In this document: positions 23,331 through 35,009 of the stretch, in pieces
Numbering within the stretch: position 1 is the stretch's first letter
Layout of the letters: every line of letters starts with the position of its first letter
Program-made: the position numbers and the translations under genes
The notes under the pieces: generated by a model
What the model was told of the DNA's origin: nothing
Seen by the model: the letters and a program-made list of their open reading frames with translations, nothing else
The model's database searches: none
NCBI GenBank assembly: GCA_963932145.1
Contig: OZ010580.1
Coordinates: 694,001-758,000 of the forward strand
Direction of reading: 5' to 3'
DNA: 64,000 bases
From: Acanthosepion lycidas
Lineage: Eukaryota; Mollusca; Cephalopoda; Sepiida; Sepiidae

Positions 23331-24034
23331 CTAGGTTGACGTTGTTCGGACGTAGTGGTGAGCAGGTAAATTGTTTTTTAACATCTGTTAACCACTCAGA
23401 AAGCGCCTTACAAAACTCAGTCTGGAACCTGATATGTTTTTTGTGTGTTGCTTATTGAGAACAATGCACGTAAAGATATACGAGATAATTTTACTATTTA
23501 TTGTCCAATGAGAAGTTCAGGTTTTAAGAAACATTTATGAAGATGTGATCCGCTTTCTGCACGAAAATCGACATTTGTGAAAAAGTGGTAGCGGACAGCT
23601 AAAATAGTTTCGGGTAATAAATGTTTTCAACAGTTTTGCTGTGTAAGGAAAAAGATTATGTGAGTGTAAGTTTCAAGCCTTAAGGAATTGTAAGCGTTCT
23701 GAAAGCAAGGGAAGTATTTGTCGCAGATTACTTCCACAAGACAAAGTCCAGACTCGAATATCGTGGGCAGAAAGAAATGCTGAAAACTCGATTCGCCGGT
23801 ACTATTTTAAATCACAATGCGTGTAACCAGTCAGAAAAATAACTCACTCTCTGACAAACGCCGAAACCAAAAATGCCAGAATTTTCTCCTCCCGAATTGA
23901 GAACACCAACTGCTTTTATCGGCAGAACCTATTTCTTCCATTCGTCGACAGCTGGGATAGGATTTTCCGTAATTTGCATATCAAAATACTTTTATAGCGA
24001 CTTCTGCGACTGACTTGTTTTTTCTTCAATTCAA
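23331..24034. other. unassigned, moderately GC sequence
   Basis: No open frame of note. A TTTTATAGCGACTTC TATA-like motif lies near 23991. It is likely LTR or leader material of the surrounding retrotransposon nest. Confidence 0.3.
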
Positions 24035-24295
24035 TTATTCCATTTTCAGCATGTTATGCGGAATACGTGCCCCTCTGTTTGGTAAGTAGTTTTCTTTTTC
24101 GACACTTCTTCCGTCGTAGAATACACGCGACACGCAGTCGCTTGGTTTGACGAGGTAAGTCGCCGTTTTCTTCGCTATAGGAATATTCAGCATGTGAGTG
24201 GTGGTGTGAGTGAGAAGATTGACGCATGGTTTCAACTGCCGTGGATTTGATGGAATAGTCCATACATGCCTTTTCACCCTTCCGGTATAATCCAC
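24035..24295 (-). CDS. unassigned 86-codon open frame
   Basis: I do not recognise this protein. The frame starts at ATG 24295 and is not AT-driven. It includes KRHVWTIPSNPRQ and YLVKPSDCVSRVFYDG and ends IPHNMLKME. A second open frame (24054-24263) overlaps it in another phase with a histidine-rich then arginine/lysine-rich composition, so which frame, if either, is real is unclear. It lies between LTR-like segments C and B and may be retrotransposon-borne. Confidence 0.25.
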   Translation of the reverse strand: MDYTGRVKRHVWTIPSNPRQLKPCVNLLTHTTTHMLNIPIAKKTATYLVKPSDCVSRVFYDGRSVEKENYLPNRGARIPHNMLKME

Positions 24296-24507
24296 TTTAC
24301 TCCAAAATCACCTATCAACCAATCAACACTCTAGTCTAGTTTCAGCAAGCGAGACTTCTCATTGGCCCAGACCCTTAGAACTGTAACAAGTTCACGCGAA
24401 AATGTCTTTTCGCGTCCAGCGCTCCGGAGCCTATTTTCTTGACCAAAACTATAAAAAGAAGAATCTGAATCGACTCAAGCAGTTAGACTTTCACCCCTGG
24501 AGAGACG

Positions 24508-25110
24508 CCAAACTAATCCACGCAAGTCAAAACCTTGACTAACTACACTTTTACCGCGCAAACTTCTCTGACCCAGCAAACAACAATCACGCTCTCCCAG
24601 GAACAATTTCTAGCAATTACCTACAATACTTAAAAAGAGATATTTACTCACTACTAAATAAGTATTCGTAGACAATCAAACATCTAAACAACTAAAGGTA
24701 CACAACTCCTACTAATTCTGAACAATAACTTAAACAAACTTATGCACACACACTATAGATTGAACACGCACAAAGGACATCTTTTGTACTTAACCAAATA
24801 CTTAGTTTAAATTTACGAACAAATCTTAATAACAGCTTCACACACGCTGAAACTTCACAAAAATACTCTACACAATCTAATTCAATCATCCTCGCCTATC
24901 CAAAAATATTCAACCCAATTGTATGTCAATTGTATATAAATCAATGTTATTGTTGCACTTTTAATTATGTTTGTCTTCACTCTGAATTTTCTTGCATGAT
25001 TTGTTTTCAATGTTCCTTTTACCTATTAATTTGTTGTGGATGAATGTTTAAGAACACCGACATCATAAATCCTTCTGATAACGAAAAATACATTCACCAG
25101 TCTGCAACAG
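24508..25110 (+). repeat. LTR-like repeat B, copy 2
   Basis: Inverted partner of 17765-18393. The TATA-like TATAAAAAG at about 24451-24459 precedes it by some 55 bp on the plus strand. CTCCGGAGCC and a CATTGG box lie further up. It runs into the truncated LTR A4. Confidence 0.6.
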
Positions 25111-25478
25111 ATTCGTTTGGCAGCTGAAATCTCACTAATTATCTAAGAATATCTGTTGCTTATATAGGTGATCATCCGCTCCGAAGTGCTGCGCGGGAAG
25201 AATCATTCTTCACGTGCAGACAATCTGATTGGTTGGCATTGACCAATCAGCGAGCGAACTTTGGGGAGACTCACGAAAGCTTCTGGGATCCCATTCTCCC
25301 AAAAGTGCATGAGATCGACTACATGGAAATATAGCGATTATTATATTGTCGCATAGCTGCGATTTATAAATTGTCCATTACACAATAGTGTTGATTTATT
25401 ATTATCCAATGAATGCTTGTGTTTGTATAATTTGATTTGTGTAAGTATGTATGTTTGCGTGTGATGATGATCATCACA
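25111..25478 (-). repeat. LTR A4, 3' LTR of the CsRn1-like element (truncated)
   Basis: On the minus strand it begins TGTGATGATCATC directly after a purine tract and the end of the pol frame. It contains the family's ATTGG...CCAAT pair (near 25220-25250) and CTATATAAGC near 25160-25170. About 125 bp between the CCAAT motifs (about 25280-25405) is not found in the other copies. The left part is replaced by repeat B. Confidence 0.6.
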
Positions 25479-25480
25479 AT

Positions 25481-25494
25481 ATCCACCCCCGAGA
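25481..25494 (-). other. polypurine tract
   Basis: Minus strand CTCGGGGGTGGA, immediately before the start of LTR A4. This is the expected position for a plus-strand primer of a gypsy element. Confidence 0.55.
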
Positions 25495-26885
25495 TTAAAG
25501 AAATTATAACAAAATTCTTTAATATGTCACGTAGGAGTGATACTTAGAAGGCCATTGCACCCTCCTACCTGTTTTCGTAAACAGTGGTTCTGATTGTAAA
25601 GTGGACTGCTGGCTTTGGTTTGACGATGATGATGATGATGGTTGCTGCGGAACGTCGGATTGCTGTCGATCCGAATGGAGTTGTTTGGCGGCTTGCTCAA
25701 GATATGCCGGCTTCAAACGGTCGACTGGCCGTTGTATATCTGAATGGTAAAATACTTTGGTTGTCGTGAAAGTACTTTAAAAGGTCCTGAGTAATTAGGG
25801 GTTAGCAGTTTTTTTTACTCACTGTGTCTTGTCTAACGAAGACGTAGTCGCTGTCTTGTAAAGATTTGGAAAAATAAATCTCCTTAGAGTGTACTCGTAT
25901 AGGAATGAATGATAGTTCAACCATTCGGTTTTGAAGGTACTGTATAAAGGTAGAAATTGGTTCTATAGAAGTGTTTCTAATGCAGCCTTAAGTTGACGAT
26001 GGAACCTCTCGACAAGGCCATTTGCACAGGGGTGATATGCAGTTGTCGAGATGTGAGTAGCTCCAAGCATGTTCACGAACTCCATGAATAAAGTTGACTG
26101 GAACTGTGGACCACGGTCTGTCGTTATAACCGAAGGGCAGCCGAAAATGGAAATCCATTCCTACAATTTCCGTGGTGGACTGAACTGGCCAACGGGTGAA
26201 TCTGTCAATTATCGTAAAGATGTATTGATAGCCGTGAATTTCGGATAATGGACCCACTAAGTCCGCATGAAGATGCTGAAAGTGGCCATCAGATTCTCCG
26301 AAGAATCCTAGGGGTGATTTAAAATTTAGTATGTCGATGTAAATTAGTTCCCTGGCATCTGACACAAGTCTGGGTCCAGCGTTTAATGTCGGAACTCATT
26401 CTAGGCCATACGAAACGTTTACCGATTAACTTTGTTGTAATCCGTCATCCAGGATGCGATAATGAATGGAAGTGGTCGAATATCTGTCTTCTCATAGAAG
26501 AAAGAACCAAAGGTCGATGGTGACCTGTACTGGTGTCACATAATAAATGCCTACTGCTGAAGGGCACGGGACGTGGCTCAATCCGTAATGATGCATCTGC
26601 CTTTAGGTCTGACAGAGTGTCGTCCCTTTGTTGTTCGTCGGCCAGTGTCTCAAAATTCAATGGTTGTTTGGTTTAATACGCGTTGATAACAGTAGCGCAC
26701 GAGAGCGTATTTGCAACAGTATTATGATTCCCTTGGATGTATTGAATATCCGTTGTGAATTGGGAAATATAGTCCAGCTGTCGGTAATCACGAAGGTTAT
26801 ATTTGTCGCTCTTAGGATGTAAAGCGTAAATAAGAGGTTTGTGATCCGTAAAAACGGTGAAATTGCGTCCTGTTGGATCTTCCAA

Positions 26886-27649
26886 AAAAACAAACCAGCC
26901 TTACTTCTTTTTAGGAAATGTTCCTATCTGGTAAGTGACATCCTACTTTCATACAAATATAACAAGTATTCATTGGTCAATCACCTTCAATCTAGCTTGC
27001 TGATTGGTCAGTTCCGACCAATCAAACCGCCTGCACGCGACCAATCTGTTTTCCCGCTCATATGCTGGGAGCCTCACGACCATTATATAAACCCAACACG
27101 TGCAAACTCCTTCGAGTTTTCTTTTCATTCATCTCTCTCACACGTCTCATTCCTTGCTACCAAGTGCCAAGATGTAATCTTCAAGAACTCCCGTCTTAAC
27201 CATTGCGGTCAGACGTTAAAGACTATTACCAACATTCACGCAAGTACGAACTCTGAAATCTCTACTGAACTTTTATCAACTTTACAACTCACAATTCCAA
27301 ACTTTATTTTTCTAAATTAGTTTAATATTACTTCTTCTTAATATGAACTCAGGTACAACTATTACCTAATCAAAGGGACACGACTCTGTCCTACCTTTTC
27401 AGTTCGCATGCATGTACATCAAACATTAATAAATTCAACTGTTATGTTTTGAAATCATTCCATTCAGTTTTGTATTTTATTCTATGTGCTATTTACGTCA
27501 AATATAAATTTCATTGCGTCCACGCATTGTCCTTAATCCCACCTTTCCTAGCCAAAGTTAAATATTGATAACACCGTCACTACAAGATTGGCAACCCCGA
27601 CGTCCGTCGTTCGACGTTCACAACAACAATGGTAATACAACCGCTACAG
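26886..27649 (+). mobile_element. LTR A2 insertion inside RNase H
   Basis: The RNase H frame is interrupted here, with CTTCC on both sides (26881-26885 and 27650-27654). LTR A sequence (26952-27584) runs in plus orientation, with TTATATAAACCC (TATA) near 27084 and CCAAT pairs before it. A primer-binding site, a short leader and the first codons of a gag (ATG VIQPLQS) follow. The left 66 bp are not LTR A. The element is thus an LTR plus the start of the interior, not a clean solo LTR. Confidence 0.65.
27589..27603 (+). other. primer-binding site, tRNA-Trp type
   Basis: TGGCAACCCCGACGT lies 4 bases after the LTR A2 end (TACA, 27581-27584). It differs at two positions from the complement of the tRNA-Trp 3' end, the primer known for CsRn1-group elements. 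Confidence 0.6.
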
Positions 27650-29036
27650 TCCTTCCAAAAGATAACGAAAGTGTTTGACTTTGATGGCTGTATAAATAGC
27701 TAACAGCTCACGCGAAAAAGTGCTGTATTTGGGGGGGGGATGGAATAAGTTTTACAGAGAAAAATGAAAGTGGCTTAGCTACCTCGCCTGATGTAATACA
27801 GTTCTGATTACTTCCGAAGAAACGTCGGTCGTAAGAGATAGGTGTGTTTTATCGCCTTCTTGGAGATAAGTAAGTTTGGTGAAATTCGCTAGGGCGTCCT
27901 TAGCTTGATTGAATGCAGTGATAGCTTCACCGTTGAGTGTAATTTTGCCGTTGCGTTTCCCCTGGTTACGGACTTTATTTGTCAGGGGTGCCAGTATGTG
28001 TGAACATTTCGGGATAAACTGACGATAGTAATTGATTAATCCTTAGAGAATCTACGAAGCTGTCAAAGTGATGTCGGCAGTGGAAAATCCTGTACTGCTT
28101 TTACTTTATCGTCGACGGGTGTAATGCCAGTACTATCTCATGTCCGAGAAAAACTAGCCTGGGTACTGCGAATACACATTTATCAGGGTTAATTTTAAGA
28201 CCAAAGGGGTTGAGTCACTCGAAAACTTGAGTTAGATGATCTATGTGTTCGTTCATGTCTTTGCTAGCTATGAGAAAGTCGTCGATATAGGCGAACGAAT
28301 GTGGTAATCCGCAAAGGGCTTCATCTATTAGCCGCTGGAAAGATTGTGCAGCGTTCCGTAGTCCGAAAGGCATTCGCAAAAACTCGTACAAACCGAAGGG
28401 TTTAGTTATTGCAGTTTTATGAATGTCTTCAGGAGCTACCGGAATTTGGCAAAATGCTTTCCTTAGGTCAAGCTTCGTAAATATCTGAGCACCTTGAAGC
28501 GTTACTGCAAAGTTTGCTAGGTTTGGTACAGGGTATTTATCCGGCACAGTCTGTGCGTTAAGACGTCGAAAATCGCAGGGTGTCCACGTCCCTGATTGTG
28601 TCTTACCATATGGAGTAAGGAAGCGAAAGGGCTGGATGATGGTCGTACGATGCCGAGGTCTAACATGTGTTGAAATTCAGCCTTCGCTAGTTTGTTTGTA
28701 CTTATCCGGGCTTAGTCTGCGAGGGGATGAAAAAACAGGAGGTCCGGATATCTGAATCCTATGTACAGTGTTTTGTTTGACGGACTCCGTATAGGTGAAA
28801 GGTATTGTAAGAGCAGGAAATTTATCTAAGACGTGCTGTAGCGGGTTGTTTTAAGGAAGTGCGGCACAGATCTTAGTGGATGATGTGGACACCATGCCTG
28901 TAAGTGTTAGTTGCGTCGTCTGGTTGATTAAGGTATGGTTAGACATGTCCACGGCGAGCTTGTAGTGGGCTAAGAAGTCGGCTCCGAGGATAGGAAATTT
29001 TACCTGTGTGACGGTGAACATCCACGGAAATGATCG

Positions 29037-29560
29037 TCTTTGTAAATGCTGTTCATGTTGAAAAGATTAATGTGGCTGCGTGTTGAAGAGCATTTAACAT
29101 TTATACATTATTGAATCAAGGAAAAACAATGAAAAACCAATTTTTGTTTCAACGATAAAATATATATTAAAATCAACAAATACAAAACATTTTTTGTAAT
29201 GTGTGAATATTAAGGAGAAAAAAGTAGTTTCCCTTTATCTGTTAGCTTGAATAAAATGTAATTAAGGATGTTACTTGAATAGTATGTTCAAAGTTCTATG
29301 TTGAAATAGAATGTTGCATTCAAAAGAACATACAGTCAATTCAGTTGTGTTATTTGTATAACTAACAGTGTTGTTTTGTAACTTGCCTTGTTCACAGAGA
29401 ACGAATGGCGAAATGTAATTCAAGTTCTGTGTCTGTGTGTGCGCAGTGAGTAGAATCAATAGTCTGTGTAGACGCGTGTGAGTTGCTGAATTCTACTGTC
29501 TATTTTCACGCAGCCACATTAATCTCTTCATCATAGTACACAAGCAGCATTTACAAAAGA
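29037..29560. mobile_element. inverted-repeat element truncating the gypsy pol
   Basis: About 520 bp with inverted ends. The left has TGTAAATGCTG then ATTAATGTGGCTGCGTG (to about 29083). The right has CACGCAGCCACATTAAT then CAGCATTTACA (29509-29555). The family protease frame stops at its left edge. No transposase is present. It could be a MITE or two opposed copies of a longer repeat. Confidence 0.5.
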
Positions 29561-30239
29561 ATTTCTTTCAAAGTAGCTATTTTAAACATTTAATTATATT
29601 TCTCACCAACAGAATAAATGTTCATATTCACAATGGATCGAGTTATTGATTGGTTGATGTCATGATCTAAGATATTATTGGAGATCCGTCAGGTTTTTTT
29701 GTTGTTGAGTGTCGGAATACCAAACATTTAACAACACTTCTTTTAAATGAAACATATTAAAGGTTATCTTCTGGAGGAAAATTAGAAACAGAACGTCAGT
29801 TAAAATAACATTCATAAATTCTTTTCAGAAATATAAAAATATGAAAGAAGTTCTACACAAGATTAACTAAGCTTTGTGTTCTAGAAAAAAAGAAGAAAAC
29901 TACACATTAATAGAGATTGAAATGCTATCTCTAGTATTTTTGAACATTACTGCTCCTTTGAGTATAAGATGTCACCCTTTGAAACAGAAGCCGCAAATAC
30001 CAATGGGGAACTCTTGCTAAATTTTTGTTATTTAAAAATATATTCCATCCTAAACACATGGTTTGACCATCTCATAAAACATGGCACAGACCGGATAGTG
30101 TATCCAAAAAGATTATTGACTTTAACATCTCACACTCTTGGCTTAAGCAATTTGTGATAGATGTTAGAGTATAAAACTCCTGTTTTGAATCTGATGACGT
30201 CTTGTAACAAAACTGAAAAATATCTAGTTTCCGTTCATA
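29561..30239. other. AT-rich gap
   Basis: No gene recognised, and the upstream part of the CsRn1-like element (gag) could not be traced here. Confidence 0.4.
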
Positions 30240-31060
30240 TAAACCATGAAAGACAACTAGGTATAACATCCAAGCCCTTAAAAATGAAAGCATAAGAGTA
30301 GAATTCTGTAATAAACCAGTACTTCAATTGATGTCCTTATATCTCAACTAAAACAGCATAGAGGCGTCAAATAATGTAATCATATCCTTGTTAACCGAAG
30401 CACAAGAGACCATTCCAAGAGTACCGAGATGGAAAAAGATACTCTAATGAGAAGACAATCTTGAGTTGAAAAGATTGATAGAAGAAACCAACAGAAGACG
30501 AAGAAACATGGAAAAGAGAATGCTAAAGAATTAACAAGGAAAAAGAAAAATACCTAGTTAATGCTCTGAGAAACCAATATCTCCAGAATATTGGAAAACC
30601 AATTATTGAAGCCAAACAACATAGACAATATGTTGAAATGTGGAGAAAAACAAAAAATCATATCATACAGTCAAAATCAATAGAGAAATGTCCTGGTCTC
30701 AAAAAGACTTTGAGTTACATTTCAACCCTGACCACACTAAACTGAAGCTGCTCATGGAAATAGGACATACATCAAATATACATCCGATCATTACAAAGTC
30801 TGTCTCTAAATGTAAACAATAATGAACCTAGGGATGAGAAAGTTAAGAAAGCAATAAAAAATTAAAGAATAATAAATAATCCCCTGACATTGGGACTGAA
30901 CTTTTGAAAATAGCTTACCTTCTCTCTGAATTTAATAACAAGTTTCTCAATTTTATGAAGCAAGTCTGAAATCAGAAATGCATCCCCAAAATATTAATGC
31001 ACTGTGGAAATAAAAATGTAGTCCTCAAAGTCCATACACAATTGCATTTATTATGGTGCA
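30240..31060 (+). pseudogene. LINE ORF2 remnant, pre-RT part
   Basis: Plus-strand fragments in several frames: YNIQALKNESIRVEF (about 30260), KYLVNALRNQYLQNIG and KQHRQYVEMWRKTKN (about 30575-30660), then LKNNKSPDIGTELLKIAY and FLNFMKQVWNQKCIPKI (about 30865-30990). This is the order between the endonuclease and RT domains of LINEs. The RT core itself is missing. A matching 3' end lies at 32774-33066. Confidence 0.65.
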
Positions 31061-32773
31061 AGTACTAATTAACTAGGCTCTCGTAATTTTAAGAAAGTTA
31101 ACTACTCACAACGCATTTTGGTTTTCGTTCTGCCAAGGAGTGTAATAATGGCACATGTGTCATCAAACAACTTCAGGAAATTGCATACGGCTCAAATAGA
31201 AAATTGTATACCCGTTATGTCAACCTCACAGCATGCATATTACATCTACAGAGACTACTTCTTATTCAATAGAAACCACATTCTAAGCTCTGACTCAACT
31301 GCATATCTAGATTTGATAGAGTGTGACACTATTTAGCTATGGTAATTGGCTAACTAATTAAACATTAGAAATTAAAAACAGGAAATACTTAAAGCGAGAA
31401 AGAGCTATACCGAAAAATAGACTGAGCGACATTAAAAAGAAGAATTTATTTTATCTACAAAAGAAAGATACCTTTCGCAAAAGACAGAAAATCAGTAAGA
31501 AAAAGCGAGACTGATTCTGTCAAATTAATTAATGTCACGATAAGGGAGTGACGCGTCAAAAGAAACAGAATTCTAAAAGATAAACAAAGCCGGCCGACGC
31601 ATGCCACCGTAGAGGAAATTTGACTTGGGACCACTCTGGAGAATAACCATTAATTATCTTTCAGAGATATCATTTAATTTTGGTTCTTGGTGTATGTACG
31701 AATCTTGTCATGAGAAAGAAAATCGTGGATGAAAGTGCTATTATTACTTTTTCAATTATATCTTTCTCATTCATACTGCTTGCTGACCAGATGTAAACGC
31801 CACGAAGGAAGGAAACAAAATAAAAAAATGTTTTCTGTGCATAAGCGCCAGACATCACTTCCAGTTACAGAAGCAAGATCCTGAAATGAAAGCTACACTG
31901 GCCAATTACAAACATTCCAGCCGAAATCTATCCAGCTTCAACACCGCCAGGCTCCCGCCACCAACCGTTGCTATTGATAACATCTCAATGTTGACACCAC
32001 TCAGCTACAAGTCTTCCTCGTCGCTATATCCTATATCACCTCAGTATACTCAACTTGCTACAAGCATTCCCTTGCAGTCATGTCTACGACCCCATTTCGT
32101 TAAAACAATATCCAACTTCCTCAACCCGACTCACTACTAGCATCCTTCACAGTGAGACATTCCACCACAGGCTTATGAGCCACTGCCGACAACAAGTAAT
32201 ACCCGACTTGCTGCAGACATTCCCTTGCAGCCATTACCGCAACCACAATTCATAGAAACACAGACCTACCAGCTACACCAATTGTTCGTCATCCAGCACA
32301 CTGTGACCTCGATCAATCAACATGTTCGTCAAACCCCTGTTACCGGTATATACTCGCTGTGAGACATTCTACCACAGGCCTACCAGCTACACCAATCTCT
32401 CATCACCTTGTCAACCAACGCACCACCATAATCTTGATCAATCAACACGTGTATCATACCCAACCAATGACTACATCCTGTTACCTCAGTCAAACTAACC
32501 CAACTCTTGGCACTGCCCTTACTCCTAATCGCCATCCTGACGATCAACAACTGAAATTGATATTTCACTAATTTTCCAACAACACTGTAAGATACTTTGT
32601 ATATTAAAATACACGTTGTTTAAAAACCTAATCCTCGTTATTCCTTTCCTTTCACAACCAAATGCTTATTATAACATGGATGCCAGGCATAGCACCAAAC
32701 TCGTTCAGAAATATCTAAAGTGTCAGCTCTGCACAACTGCTTCCTTAGATCAATGATTAAAAATGGCTTTGAG
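31061..32773. other. probable insertion in the LINE, LTR-like
   Basis: 1.7 kb that replaces the expected RT core between two LINE pieces. From about 31531 (TGTCACGATAAGGG) to about 32656 (CCTTTCACA) it has a TG...CA frame. It includes a C-rich degenerate tandem area (31860-32560, with GTGAGACATTC and CATTCCCTTGCAG words repeated) and a GTATATTAAAATACACG near the end. A solo LTR is plausible but no duplicate end or TSD was found. Frames inside show no known protein. Confidence 0.3.
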
Positions 32774-33066
32774 TGAATGAAGACCATTCTTCTGTGAATT
32801 ATGTGAACTGGTGCTACAGAATCACAAACAAAGAACTGTGCCAAATAACAGAAACTACATTACTTGAAGACTTTCAACAACAGCAACAACGAAAATGGCT
32901 AGCACAACTAACTCAAAGAGAAAATATTGATATAATCAAAATGTTGATTGCCCACACTACTTCAAACAAAAGGTTAGGAAGGAAACCTTCATCAATATTG
33001 GAAAGAGTAATAACAGTTATTAAACATGAAAAACCTATTTTCCTGAAAATAAAGATTTATAATTAA
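32774..33066 (+). pseudogene. LINE ORF2 C-terminal end
   Basis: The frame EDFQQQQQRKWLAQL...REN and then KRLGRKPSSILERVI corresponds to the KW-x-H/G-RR-x(n)-GRK tail of LINE ORF2 proteins. It is likely the end of the copy that starts at 30240. Confidence 0.6.
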
Positions 33067-34045
33067 TTTCAACCAAAATAGCACTGGTTTCTCAGTCAAT
33101 AAATGCCTAATGTTTAGGAATGTCTAATATTACCATTACCATCAGCATTATCCTTTAAATAAACCTTTTTTAGATTGTTACTTTATCTATAAAAATATGA
33201 AACATAGTAACCACTTTATTTGTTATTTCATATCTATAGGTGTTGATTTTTGTTTTAACTCTTGAAAAGATTAATTTCAAAACACAAGAAAATCTTACCA
33301 ATTCTAACCCAGGAAATGTGACACGAGGATGATTGTTTTGGCAAAGTTTTAAAGTGAACTCATTTTGGTCAATGAAAATAATGTGATTAGTCAATGAATG
33401 TGTCATTAGCTAAGTCATGAAAGACAGGTAAGTGTTTGCTAAATGCTTAAGTTATATTTTCTATTGTTGCCATTGATTAATATGTAGTGATTGTGAAGAA
33501 AAACTTCAAAAATCCATATAAATTAAGATCTAGTGAAATGAATGCATTAGATTTAAATTAAAAGACACAGAATACATTCTATTAATCAGTTTAGAATAAA
33601 AATGTCTTTTTACTGAACAATATCTCAGCTGGGTGGATACTAAGTAAAATCTAATTTAAACAAAAATTGTATATTTAAAACATACATCAAATTATTAACC
33701 TGCAAAGTTTTTGCTTGTAAGCATATAGAGTAAACAAGTTATTAGATTAGAATTATATACTTTTCCTATTAAATATTTGTGCAGAAAAAAATTCATCCAT
33801 TGACATACATCAAGGCTTCCTGAATATTTACCAATATAGAGAGACGAGCACATAAAACTCTTGGGAAAAAATCAGCCATAAGTTGACAGTAAAACAAGTA
33901 AAATTGGGTACATGAAACTGTTTGGAAGCCATCACTGGTTGTGCTAGAAAAAAGTCACAAGTCATCATGACTGAGGGCTTGAGTGTATTGGCCTTGTTTA
34001 CCTACTGATCACACCCTATTATGTGCTCTCTCCCCAAAACTGTAT
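33067..34045. other. AT-rich gap
   Basis: No gene or recognised repeat. Confidence 0.45.
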
Positions 34046-34210
34046 CTACGATTCACTCAGTATAGTTGCAGTATAAACCATACATTGAATCTGTAGGTGT
34101 TGAAGAAACACAAATGTACCTGAGCAGGTATCTGTAACAGGGATTAGATAACCACCCTATGAGACAAGGATACTCAGAAACAAGCAGAAACCATTTATTT
34201 CAAGGAGACT
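34046..34210 (+). repeat. interspersed repeat E, copy 2
   Basis: Inverted match to 238-402 (see that entry); shared words are CATAGTTGCAG or TATAGTTGCAG, GGTGTTGAA and ACACAAATGT. Confidence 0.6.
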
Positions 34211-34658
34211 CAGAAGGTATTCTGATCTAATAACTGTAAACATTTGATTTAATTAATATCAAGTCTCATTTATTAAATTAAATCTTATTATCAAGTCTCA
34301 AGTTCAGCTTTCAATTTATACTACTAATGACATTAAAGCTGCTTAAAAATACATTATAATTTATTTACTGGATTATTATAGAAAATATTGAGTGTTTAAA
34401 TAATTTATACTTTTTTTTCAATAAATGCCACATATGTCAAATACAGACTGAATAGAAAGCATTGTTATCCAAAAAATGGACTATTGTAAGAGAATAATTA
34501 AAAGAGATTGTTATTTTTAAAATAGATCTATGGAAGTGTAATGAATAAAAGGAATTGCTATACTAACAGTGAATATAGAGAAAAATAATGAAAAATAATA
34601 TAATATCCAACAAGTTATTCTTGCTAAAATGAGTTTTATATACTGACTGAATGCCAAC
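34211..34658. other. AT-rich gap
   Basis: No gene. The YIYIYI frames across 34517-34862 are translations of the TA microsatellite and MITE. Confidence 0.5.
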
Positions 34659-34664
34659 TGACAT

Positions 34665-34701
<37 letters not shown>

Positions 34702-34707
<6 letters not shown>

Positions 34708-34802
34708 TGGTGCAAAAATAATGATGTAATAATGTCGTTTTTTGACATATTTTTAACGTCAAAAAACGACATTATTACGTTATTATTTTTGCACCAACCT
34801 AA
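34702..34802. mobile_element. palindromic mariner MITE (MADE1-like)
   Basis: A 101-bp near-perfect palindrome. Both ends read AGGTTGGTGCAAAAATAA inward (one end starts TA, the other TT). These closely resemble HSMAR1/MADE1 mariner terminal repeats. TA dinucleotides flank it (34700-34701 and 34803-34804), the standard mariner target duplication. The arms are about 48 bp with few mismatches, meeting at a TTTTTTGACA centre. It sits at the end of a (TA)n tract (34669-34701). It encodes nothing and would need a mariner transposase from elsewhere. Confidence 0.85.
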
Positions 34803-35009
34803 TAGATAGATAGAGCATTTTATATCATAAAGAAACAATTTATACAAAGGATTAAATAGCAATGTTCATGTGATTAATGCCGAAATCACTTCACTAACAG
34901 GACTTAATGAAACATTAACTTACTATCAATTCCTTGAATAAGATCCTTATATTCAAGTTGTTGTCAAATGAAAGATTTGAACAGGAACACTAGTACACTA
35001 TTTACATTG
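34803..35009. other. short AT-rich spacer
   Basis: No feature seen. Confidence 0.4.

Larger units (their letters stand above)
25495..29036 (-). pseudogene. CsRn1-like Ty3/gypsy pol, decayed
   Basis: A minus-strand pol in normal order from right to left. First is the protease end, PILGADFLAHYKLAVD (about 28960-29010). The RT follows, with PDKYPVPNLANFAV, KLDLRKAFCQIPV and the catalytic AYIDDFLIAS (28215-28547). RNase H begins with LTTDVSSEVI and FSRELLAIYTA (about 27690-27850) and resumes as FTVFTDHKPLIYAL (26673-26885). Integrase has RRQIFDHFHSLSHPG (26445-26660) and HADLVGPLSEIHG...DRFTRWPVQ (25988-26365). A serine/glutamine-rich tail ends at 25519. The GADFL motif and RT signature are typical of the CsRn1 group. 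It is split by the LTR A2 insertion (26886-27649), has stops and frameshifts, and is cut at 29036 by an inverted-repeat element. Confidence 0.85.

Noticed and set aside
31118..31336. 72-codon plus frame
   Set aside because: No motif; lies inside a probable insertion of non-coding character.
31886..32571. C-rich plus frames that look like a low-complexity protein
   Set aside because: Three phases are open at once because of composition and degenerate tandem repeats.
34517..34862. Two minus frames with a YIYIYI tract
   Set aside because: They translate the TA microsatellite and the palindromic MITE.
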